Of a stretch of DNA of 41,284 bases, positions 31,786 to 38,701 are shown in pieces; the first letter of the stretch is position 1; the number at the start of each line of letters is the position of its first letter. The stretch is from Klebsiella pneumoniae. GTDB lineage: Bacteria > Myxococcota_A > UBA796 > SXON01. The translations under genes and the position numbers were made by a program. The DNA lies in contig CAMAXZ010000039.1 of the NCBI GenBank assembly GCA_945862325.1, positions 1 to 41,284 of the forward strand. The letters are read 5' to 3'. The notes under the pieces were generated by a model. It was given only the letters and a program-made list of their open reading frames with translations, searched no databases and was not told the DNA's origin.

Positions 31786-33918
31786 CTACCGCACCCACGG
31801 GTCCCGCCCCGGCAGCAGATAGGGCTTCGCGGCTGTCTTTCGCGCGGTCGCGCGATCGAGGTCGCCGTCGGCCTCGGCGAGCCACGCGCTGGCGAGCAGG
31901 GCCCACGGCCGCTCCGCGGGCGACAGCGTCTCGACGAGCGCGTCCAGGGCCGCGTCGTCCCGCGGCGGCAAGGCGAGGACCTTGGCCGAGCTCGGACCGT
32001 CGGCGACGGCGAGGGTGTCGACCACGGGGTGCTCCGCCGCGGGCAGGCGCAAGGCGCGGCGGATCGCGACGGCGAGCACCTGGCGCGGGGGCTCGAGCCG
32101 CCACAGCTCCTCGGCGAGCACGGTCGCGAGCTCCTCGCGGGAGCCCCCGTCGGACGACTCGAGCGTGAGGCGGGTCGCCGCGGTGGCGCTCGCGTCGAGG
32201 GCGGTGGCCCGAAGCGCCGCGCGCGCCGCGTCGATCCGACCGCCGGCGAGGTTCACCGCGAAGCTGCGGTAGGCGTCGGCCGGCGAAGGGCTGCCGGCCG
32301 TGGCCGCCCCGAGACGAACGCTGACGGCGTCGATCGTGCTCGGGTCCGCTTCGGCGCGGAGCCGGTCGGCCCAGTCCTCGTCGAGGTCGAGGGCCGCGAT
32401 CGTGTCTTCGACCGGGCGTCCGAGGAGGCGCGCGAGGCGCAGCCGGTCCTCGACGACCTCGTCGGCGTCGTCGGGCCGCAGGGTGGCGAAGCGCTTGAGG
32501 TTGGCCTCGGCCGCTGCGAAGAGGCCCGCCTTCGTGTCGAGCCACGCCAGCGCGCGGTAGCACCAGGGGGCCTCGGGGTCGTTGATGACGGCGCGCCCGC
32601 ACAACACGCGGCTCTCCGCGTCGTCGTCGATGACCCGGGCGAGGAGGTAGAGGTTTGCCGCGGCGGGCGCTCGGGCGACGCGCTCCCGGTAGGTCGACAC
32701 GAGGGCCTCGTCGTGCGGACGGGTGTCCTGGTAGGCGCGGTGCACGTCGACGTCGTCGGGCGCGGCCGCGATCGCCTGCTCCCACATCGTCGCCTGCTCC
32801 TCCGACTCCACCACGCCGAGCGACACGAGGGACGTCAGCACCCCGACGTTGCCCGGGTTCACCGTGAGCTCCGCGCGCAACACGCGCTCGGCCACCGCCG
32901 CGCTCTGCACGCCCAGCCATGCGGCGGCGTCCTCCAGCCCGACCTCCGACTCGTCGATGAGGTTGTCGAGGTAGCTCCGGTGCGTGGTGCTCGTGCTCGA
33001 GCTGATGCTGGCGGGCGGCTCGGTGAAGCGGAAGTCCGCGGACGTACGGAACACCGCGCTCGGCTCGAGGCGAGGGTCGGCGCCGACGCCCGGGCCGTAC
33101 ACGACGTCCATCGTCGCCAGGGCGCCCCGTCCGGCCACGTTCCACACCGTGGTGTCGCTCGACACCGCGATCTCCTGCGTGTCGACCGTACGCGCCTCGC
33201 GCCGCGCGACCCCGTAGACGTTGCCCAGCGCGAGATCGGCGAACAAGGCGGTTTCGCGCAGACCGACGGACCGAGCCTGCCCGCCGACCTCGACCTCTAC
33301 CGGCACGGAGAAGCCGTTGTACACGAGGACGTCGCCGTAGGCGGAGTCGCGGATGCCTTGCGCCATCGTCGCCAGAACGCCGGCCGCCGCCAACCCCCAC
33401 ACGACCCCGAAGGTGATGAACGCGGGCGGGGGGTGCGGCACCTTGCCGAGGAAGTAGTAGCGGTTGTCGCCCGCGGACGACATCAGCCAGCTCGAGATCG
33501 GGAAGATGGGCACGAACACGACGACGAACCAGATCGTCCCGATGTAGGTGCCGCCGCGGTCCTGGTAGTGACCGTACGTGGTGGTGCCGATGCCGTTGAC
33601 GGTGTGCATCCCCGGGGCGCTCAGGCCGGTGTGCACCCAGAGGCGGCGCTCGGCGAGTGCCGCGTTGCGGAGCTTCTTGCGCTTGGCGTCCGGCTCCCGC
33701 AGCGTGAGCCACCACAGCTTCCACCAGGCTCGGACGGGGCTCCCGAGGGTGTGCTCGGTTCGAACGGCCGCGGGGATGACCTCGGGGTCGCCGGCGTTGC
33801 GGTTGATCGCCTCGAGGGGCGACACGTCCTCGTGCAAGGGGCCGGCGCACACGCGGCACACCACGGCGTCCGGCGGATTCCCCGCGTTGCACTTGGCGCA
33901 CGAGAGCATGGCGAGCAC
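31786..33918 (-). CDS. Zinc-ribbon membrane protein with TPR-like C-terminal region
   Basis: 710 aa from GTG. An N-terminal zinc ribbon C7-x2-C10-x10-C21-x2-C24 is followed by two transmembrane helices (about 124-146 and 166-187). A beta-rich section of about 150 residues comes next, then an Ala/Leu/Asp-rich helical region (about 320-700) that looks like degenerate tetratricopeptide repeats. GTG 33918 has AAGGAG at ideal 6-base spacing; the ATG four codons in (33909) is the alternative. I do not recognise a named family. It is probably an inner-membrane protein that binds partners through its helical repeats. It is divergent from the Bor-like gene and convergent with ddl. Confidence 0.75.
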   Translation of the reverse strand: MLAMLSCAKCNAGNPPDAVVCRVCAGPLHEDVSPLEAINRNAGDPEVIPAAVRTEHTLGSPVRAWWKLWWLTLREPDAKRKKLRNAALAERRLWVHTGLSAPGMHTVNGIGTTTYGHYQDRGGTYIGTIWFVVVFVPIFPISSWLMSSAGDNRYYFLGKVPHPPPAFITFGVVWGLAAAGVLATMAQGIRDSAYGDVLVYNGFSVPVEVEVGGQARSVGLRETALFADLALGNVYGVARREARTVDTQEIAVSSDTTVWNVAGRGALATMDVVYGPGVGADPRLEPSAVFRTSADFRFTEPPASISSSTSTTHRSYLDNLIDESEVGLEDAAAWLGVQSAAVAERVLRAELTVNPGNVGVLTSLVSLGVVESEEQATMWEQAIAAAPDDVDVHRAYQDTRPHDEALVSTYRERVARAPAAANLYLLARVIDDDAESRVLCGRAVINDPEAPWCYRALAWLDTKAGLFAAAEANLKRFATLRPDDADEVVEDRLRLARLLGRPVEDTIAALDLDEDWADRLRAEADPSTIDAVSVRLGAATAGSPSPADAYRSFAVNLAGGRIDAARAALRATALDASATAATRLTLESSDGGSREELATVLAEELWRLEPPRQVLAVAIRRALRLPAAEHPVVDTLAVADGPSSAKVLALPPRDDAALDALVETLSPAERPWALLASAWLAEADGDLDRATARKTAAKPYLLPGRDPWVR

Positions 33919-33985
33919 GGCGGACTCCTTGGGCGGGGGAGTGTCGCACGCGCGTGCGCGCTCGTACACCGCGCTGGCGCGGCGG

Positions 33986-34015
33986 TTGTGCCGCGGCGTC
34001 GCGTCGTTGTACACT
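33986..34015 (+). promoter_or_regulatory. Promoter for the Bor-like lipoprotein operon
   Basis: TTGTGC (33986-33991), an 18-base spacer and TACACT (34010-34015), with TG directly before the -10. The ATG lies 17 bases downstream with AGGAG 5 bases before it, so the leader is very short. Confidence 0.5.
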
Positions 34016-34032
34016 CCGCCCCAGGAGCCCCC

Positions 34033-34440
34033 ATGCGCAACCTCGTCCTCCTCACTTTGCTCGCCGCCTCGCTGAGCGGCTGCTACCGGCAGGTCATCGT
34101 GTTCGACGCCGCCGAGTCCACCGGCGCGCCGACGGTCACCCAGTGGCGCCACGGCGTCATCGGGGGGCTGTTCATGTTCGACAATCCGCTCGACGCGAGC
34201 CGGATGTGCGGCGGCAAGGTGACCAAGGTGCAGACCAGCCTGTCGGTCATCAACTTCATCGTGTCGGGCATCACCGGCGGCATCTACACCCCGGTCACCG
34301 TCAAGGTGTGGTGCGGCGCCAGCAAGTCCGCGGCCGAGCTGGGCGCCCCGAGCGGCTTCGACGGCGACGCGCGCGCGGTCTCGACGGTCGTCATGGGCGA
34401 AAACCAAGCCTCGCTCCTCGACTCCGCCGCGGCGGAGTGA
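34033..34440 (+). CDS. Bor-family lipoprotein
   Basis: 135 aa. The signal peptide ends in a lipobox (SLSGC, Cys17). The core matches Bor/Iss-type lipoproteins: ASRMCGGKVTKVQTSLSVIN, followed by GITGGIYTPVTVKVWCG, with the two cysteines and the GIYTP signature. Lambda Bor is an outer-membrane lipoprotein linked to serum resistance; the role here is unknown. About 35 extra residues follow the conserved core. It is the first of three overlapping genes and no phage genes are near. Confidence 0.8.
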   Translation: MRNLVLLTLLAASLSGCYRQVIVFDAAESTGAPTVTQWRHGVIGGLFMFDNPLDASRMCGGKVTKVQTSLSVINFIVSGITGGIYTPVTVKVWCGASKSAAELGAPSGFDGDARAVSTVVMGENQASLLDSAAAE

Positions 34441-35273
34441 TCGTCGCGCTCCTGCTCCCTCTGTTCGGGGGATGCGACGCGGCGCCGCGTTGCCCCGAGG
34501 GGAGCGAGGCGCGTACGACCGCGGACGAGACCGGGGCGGTGCTCTTCGAGTGCCGCGACCCGGCCGGCCGCCTTCAGGGCCCTCGCCGTCGCACGGTCGG
34601 CAAGGCCGTGATGTGGCACGAGGAGTGGCGCGACGGCGCGCTCGACGGGGTGTCCCGCGTGTGGCGCGACGACGTGGTGGTGTCCGAGACGCCCTGGGCG
34701 CGCGGCGCGCGACACGGCGCGTACGTCGGCCGGCATCCGAACGGGACCGTCAACGTCGAGGGTCGCTACGCCGACGACCAGGCGGACGGGGTCTGGACGT
34801 GGCGGTCGGGCGCCGGGGTCCTGGTCTACGAGGCGGCCTGGAAGGCCGGTGAGCCGGTCATCGACACGACCCAGGTCCGCCTCCGCACGTGCGCGCGCTA
34901 CGAAGAGCCGCACGTGGTCGTGGCCGGCGCGCGCGCCGACGGCGACACGCTGGCCCTCGCCGCCGACGACAGTTGCGCGCCGACCGAGTTTCCCGAGCGG
35001 TTCCCGAAGATGGCCGCCGCGCTCGGCGCCGTCGCGTCGCCCGTCGGGGGCCCGCTCCGCGTCGAGGCGTTGCAGGCGGACTGCGCGGTCGTCGCGCCGG
35101 ACGCCGTGGAGTGGGTGATCCGCACCGACGCCGACGGCACCCGCTACCCGGTGGCCTGGCGCGCGTGTACCGGTCAGGGGTGCGCGCCTTGGGCCGCGCC
35201 CTCCGTGATGTATGAGGTGGCACCCGCTCGGCTGGTGCTGCCGTGCGCCCCTTCTGCCCCGGAGATCCGATGA
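34437..35273 (+). CDS. MORN-repeat-like lipoprotein
   Basis: 278 aa. A very short signal (MIVALLLPLFGGC) gives a lipobox at Cys13 without the usual basic residues, so the anchor is likely but the start could be questioned. Residues ~55-135 contain MORN/YwqK-type repeats (MWHEEWRDGALDGVSRVW, then GARHGAYVGRHPNGTVNVEGRY and DGVWTWRSGAG). The C-terminal half, with several cysteines, is unrecognised. The GTG overlaps the Bor-like stop and the stop overlaps the next ATG. The function is unknown; a cell-envelope location is inferred. Confidence 0.7.
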   Translation: MIVALLLPLFGGCDAAPRCPEGSEARTTADETGAVLFECRDPAGRLQGPRRRTVGKAVMWHEEWRDGALDGVSRVWRDDVVVSETPWARGARHGAYVGRHPNGTVNVEGRYADDQADGVWTWRSGAGVLVYEAAWKAGEPVIDTTQVRLRTCARYEEPHVVVAGARADGDTLALAADDSCAPTEFPERFPKMAAALGAVASPVGGPLRVEALQADCAVVAPDAVEWVIRTDADGTRYPVAWRACTGQGCAPWAAPSVMYEVAPARLVLPCAPSAPEIR

Positions 35274-36016
35274 ACCTCGAGCCGTTGCGCTTCCCCACCC
35301 CCGACGGCGAGGGCGACGGGGTCGTCGTGTTCGCGGACCGCCCCGCGCCCCTCGTGATCCTCACCATGGACGCGTTCGGCGTGCGACCCACCCTCACCGC
35401 CATCGCCGAGCGCTTCGCGGCGCTCGGGTACGTCGTCGCGGTGCCGAACCTCTACTGGCGCGCCGGGCCTTTCGAGCCGTTCGAGCCGCGCACCACCTTC
35501 GGCGACCCGTCGGAGCGCGCGCGGGTGCAGGGGCTCATGGGGGCCGTGACCCCGGCCGTGGTCGCCGCGGACACGGACGCGCTGATCGCCGCCCTGCACG
35601 CCGACCCGCGCGTCGTGGCGGGGCCGGTGGGGCTGCTCGGCTACTGCATGGGAGGCCGGCAGGCGTTCTACCTGGCGTCGCACCTCGGGGATCGCGCCGC
35701 CGCGATGGCGTCGATCCACGGCGGCGGGCTGGTGCGCGCGGACTCGGCGAGCCCGCACCTCCGCGCCAACCGGATCCGGGCGCGGTGCTACTTCGCCGTG
35801 GCCGACAAGGACGCGTCGTGCACCGCGGCGGATTGCGTCACCCTCGGGGGCGCCTTGACCGCCGCCGGGGTCCGCCACGAGATCGAGCTCTACCCGGGCG
35901 CGTTGCACGGGTTCGCGATGGATGACATGTCCGTCTACGACGCGCCGTCGTCGGAGCGCCATTGGGCGCGCGTGGGCTCGCTCTTCGCCGAGGCGTTCCA
36001 GACCGAGGGGTTCTAG
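35270..36016 (+). CDS. Dienelactone-hydrolase-family protein
   Basis: 248 aa, the usual length. The alpha/beta hydrolase has the DLH cysteine nucleophile GYCMGG (Cys126), acid Asp179 (VADKD) and His213 (GALHGFAM). LTMDAFG and PNLYWR near the N-terminus are typical of the family. It probably hydrolyses a lactone or ester in the cytoplasm; no signal peptide is seen. It overlaps the upstream MORN lipoprotein gene by 4 bases. Its TAG stop shares the CTAG with the stop of the convergent transporter. Confidence 0.88.
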   Translation: MNLEPLRFPTPDGEGDGVVVFADRPAPLVILTMDAFGVRPTLTAIAERFAALGYVVAVPNLYWRAGPFEPFEPRTTFGDPSERARVQGLMGAVTPAVVAADTDALIAALHADPRVVAGPVGLLGYCMGGRQAFYLASHLGDRAAAMASIHGGGLVRADSASPHLRANRIRARCYFAVADKDASCTAADCVTLGGALTAAGVRHEIELYPGALHGFAMDDMSVYDAPSSERHWARVGSLFAEAFQTEGF

Positions 36017-37680
36017 GCCGCCGACGCCTGAGACGCGGCGACGCGGGCGCGCGCCCAACGGTCGTACAGCGCCATCCCCACGGTGCTCAGCAGCCCGATC
36101 GCGATGAAGGTCCACCACACCTGACCCGGCTGGTAGACCGCGTACAACCAGTCGCGCAGGCCGGCAGCGGTCATCGGCGCGCCGTCCGGCAGGCTCGGGA
36201 AGGCGCGAAGGGTGAACTCGAGCACCTGCCCGCGCGGCAGGACCGCGGCCAGGCGGTCGACGAGGGCGTCACCCTGGAGGGCGGACAAGGCGTCGAGCGC
36301 CGCGGCGGGCGTCGGGGCCTCCGCGGCTTTGGCGAGCTCGGCGAGGGCGGACTCCGGCACGGCGCCGCTCCGCGCTCCGGTGATCCAGGCCTCCGCGGCC
36401 CGCACCGCGTCGTCCGCGCCTCGCTCCGTCAGGAGCCGGCGGGCGAGGTTGATCTTGTCGCCCTTCTCCTCGTACGCGGCGCCGGCGACGAGGTTGCCGA
36501 GCACCCAGCCGATGCCGTCGGGCATGTTCGCATAGCCGAGGTACAAGGCCCGCTTGCCCGGGGGCGCGAGCGACGACATGTACTCCTGCCGCTTCGGCGA
36601 GCTCAACATCTCACCGACGGTGAAGGCCGCGACGCCCGCGAGCACCACGCCCACGTCCGCGGTCCAGACGAACGCGAGCATCGCGAGGCTCGCGATGCCC
36701 ATCCCGAGCATCGTGCTTCCCAGCGTGCTCAGTCGCGAGGACAGCCACGCGACGACGAACATCGTCGTCATGATCAGGATGGCGTTGAGGTTGAGCAGGC
36801 GCTCCTGGTCGATGTTCGTCCCGGCGCGGCCGGCGGCCACCCAGTCTTCCTGCCCGAACAGCGCGCCCAACCCGGCGAGGAGCCCCGAGCTGTCGGTCCA
36901 GTCGTCGACGTAGTTCGGCAACATGTCGAAGAACTGGTGGAAGCCGAACCAGAAGCCGGCGCTGATGAAGATGAACCCGAGCAGCACCGGGCTCGTGAAC
37001 ACCTCGGTCACGCTCTCGACGACGAGCGCGAAGCCGCTGCGGGTGTCCGCCGTCTTTTGCCGCTCGTCCTTGGGATCTTCGTAGAAGAACAGCGGGATGA
37101 GGTTCGAGAGCACGATGAGGGAGCACGCCGCGAACACGCCGCCCCAGCCGAGCCCGAGGTCCTTTCGGACAAAAGCAGGGATGAACGCGGCGACTGCCGC
37201 GCCGACGTTCACGGACTGGTAGAACAGGCCCCAGCCCACCGAGGCGGCGCCGGGGGCTTTGGCGATCGAGTGCGCCAGGGTGCCTTGGATGCCGGGCTTG
37301 AACAGCCCGGTGCCAGCGGCGAGGAGCTGCGTGCCCAGCAACATGCCCCACCACCCGTCGGCGGTGGCCATCATCGCGTAGCCGCCGGCCTTCAACAGCA
37401 CCGACACCGCGATCGTCCGCTTGTACCCGAAGCGATCCGACAAGCCGCCGGCGAACGTGGGCAGCCAGCTCTGCGTCGCGGCCCAGAGCGCCAGGAGCGT
37501 GCCCTTCTCGGAGTGGGAGATGCCCGGTCCGCCCTCGTTGTTCGACAGGACCACGTACACCGGCACGACGAGGCGCACGCCGTAGTAGGCCATGCGCTCC
37601 ATGAGCTCCATGAGGATGCAGATCCAGAAGACTGCGTCGAACGCGCGAAGCTGACGAAACAGGCTGGTGTCGGAGGCCAT
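36013..37680 (-). CDS. POT/MFS-family transporter with a soluble insert
   Basis: 555 aa. The first helix carries the proton-oligopeptide transporter motif ELMERMAYYG (Glu25, Glu28, Arg29), and the MFS A-like loop GGLSDRFGYKRTI follows. About 12 or more hydrophobic segments are present. Residues ~400-518, between the penultimate helices and the last helix (VWWTFIAIGLLSTVGMALY), form an Ala-rich soluble insert not usual in the family. The substrate is probably di- or tripeptides, but this is not certain. The ATG at 37680 has AGAGGG 4 bases upstream. It is divergent from the next lipoprotein gene and convergent with the DLH gene. Confidence 0.82.
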   Translation of the reverse strand: MASDTSLFRQLRAFDAVFWICILMELMERMAYYGVRLVVPVYVVLSNNEGGPGISHSEKGTLLALWAATQSWLPTFAGGLSDRFGYKRTIAVSVLLKAGGYAMMATADGWWGMLLGTQLLAAGTGLFKPGIQGTLAHSIAKAPGAASVGWGLFYQSVNVGAAVAAFIPAFVRKDLGLGWGGVFAACSLIVLSNLIPLFFYEDPKDERQKTADTRSGFALVVESVTEVFTSPVLLGFIFISAGFWFGFHQFFDMLPNYVDDWTDSSGLLAGLGALFGQEDWVAAGRAGTNIDQERLLNLNAILIMTTMFVVAWLSSRLSTLGSTMLGMGIASLAMLAFVWTADVGVVLAGVAAFTVGEMLSSPKRQEYMSSLAPPGKRALYLGYANMPDGIGWVLGNLVAGAAYEEKGDKINLARRLLTERGADDAVRAAEAWITGARSGAVPESALAELAKAAEAPTPAAALDALSALQGDALVDRLAAVLPRGQVLEFTLRAFPSLPDGAPMTAAGLRDWLYAVYQPGQVWWTFIAIGLLSTVGMALYDRWARARVAASQASAA

Positions 37681-37732
37681 GGCGCCCTCTACCGCGTTTG
37701 TGGGCACGGCGACGGGTTCGGGAGCGCGCGCG

Positions 37733-38665
37733 TTGCTTCGGCGCCACCACCGTCCCGCCGGCTTAGCAGAGCGCGTGATCCTCCTCGTCGCCCTGGCCTG
37801 CAGCCCCGACTCCGTCGGATTCGAAGACACCGCCGTCGGTCCCTCGGACTCGGGCGACACCGACTCGGGCGACACCGACTCGGGCGACACCGACTCGGGC
37901 GACACCGACGACACCGAGGAGCCGCTCCCGCTCGCCGACTACGACGACGGCGATGGCCCGCGCTCGGTCGACGAGGAGTCCGACGAGGTCGCCGGGTCGG
38001 ACGTCGTCTGGTTCACGCCGGACGGCGAGCCCCTCGGCGCGCTCGTGTGGTCGCACGGCTTCGCGCGGGGCGCCGGCAATCACGCGTCGGCGGCGCGCCG
38101 CGCGGCGTCGTGGGGCTTCCTCGTCGTCACGCCGTCGCTCCCCAGCTTCGCCGATCACGCTGCGAACGGCGAGTTCCTGGCGTCCGACCTGGTTCCGGAG
38201 GCGCGTGAGCGCGTCGGGGACGCGCCGGTCGCGCTCGTCGGGCACAGCGCGGGAGGGCTCGCCAGCCTGCTCGCTGCGGCCGAAGGGTCCGCCGACCTGC
38301 TCGTCACGCTCGACGGGACGGACGTGGGCGACCTCGGGGTCGACGCGGCGGACGACGTCGAGATCCCCGCGTTGGTGCTGGCCGGCGAGCCGTCGACCTG
38401 CAACGCCTCGGGCAGCGGACGCGCCTGGGCCGACGACGATCGCGTGCTCGTCGGGATGCCCGACGCGAGCCACTGCGACTTCGAGTCCGACACCGACGGA
38501 CTGTGCGAGCGCCTGTGCGGCGACGCCGACCCGGAACGCCAGACGCTCGCGCAAGCCGTGGCCGTGGGCTGGATCGCCCATGCCTGGGGGCTCGGCGCGG
38601 ACGCGTGGGTGCCTGGTGGCGCCGCGTGGGACGCCGCGGTGGCGGACGGGGCCTTGGAGCCTTGA
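37733..38665 (+). CDS. Chlorophyllase/PETase-like alpha/beta hydrolase lipoprotein
   Basis: 310 aa from TTG 37733, which has GGGAG 8 bases upstream and gives a full signal peptide (basic RRHHR, then VILLVALAC, lipobox Cys23). A start at GTG 37775 would leave only 8 residues before the Cys. A linker of four DSGDT repeats (39-58) leads to the hydrolase: VWSHGFARGAG oxyanion loop, VGHSAGG nucleophile (Ser172) and MPDASHCDFE (His247), with paired cysteines near the C-terminus, as in chlorophyllase-type lipases. It is probably a surface or periplasmic esterase of unknown substrate. Confidence 0.8.
   Translation: MLRRHHRPAGLAERVILLVALACSPDSVGFEDTAVGPSDSGDTDSGDTDSGDTDSGDTDDTEEPLPLADYDDGDGPRSVDEESDEVAGSDVVWFTPDGEPLGALVWSHGFARGAGNHASAARRAASWGFLVVTPSLPSFADHAANGEFLASDLVPEARERVGDAPVALVGHSAGGLASLLAAAEGSADLLVTLDGTDVGDLGVDAADDVEIPALVLAGEPSTCNASGSGRAWADDDRVLVGMPDASHCDFESDTDGLCERLCGDADPERQTLAQAVAVGWIAHAWGLGADAWVPGGAAWDAAVADGALEP
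37847..37906 (+). repeat. Four perfect 15-bp tandem repeats (DSGDT linker)
   Basis: The unit GACTCGGGCGACACC is repeated four times without a mismatch and encodes (DSGDT)4 between the lipid anchor and the hydrolase domain. The length is a multiple of three, so copy-number change would lengthen or shorten the linker in frame. Confidence 0.95.
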
Positions 38666-38691
38666 GATCGGGCCCGCGCGGCGCGTGATAT
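38662..38691 (+). promoter_or_regulatory. Promoter giving a near-leaderless kinase transcript
   Basis: TTGAGA (38662-38667), an 18-base spacer and TGATAT (38686-38691). The GTG start at 38702 lies 10 bases after the hexamer, about 3-4 bases from the expected transcription start, and there is no Shine-Dalgarno. Confidence 0.45.
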
Positions 38692-38701
38692 CGTCCGGGC
38701 C

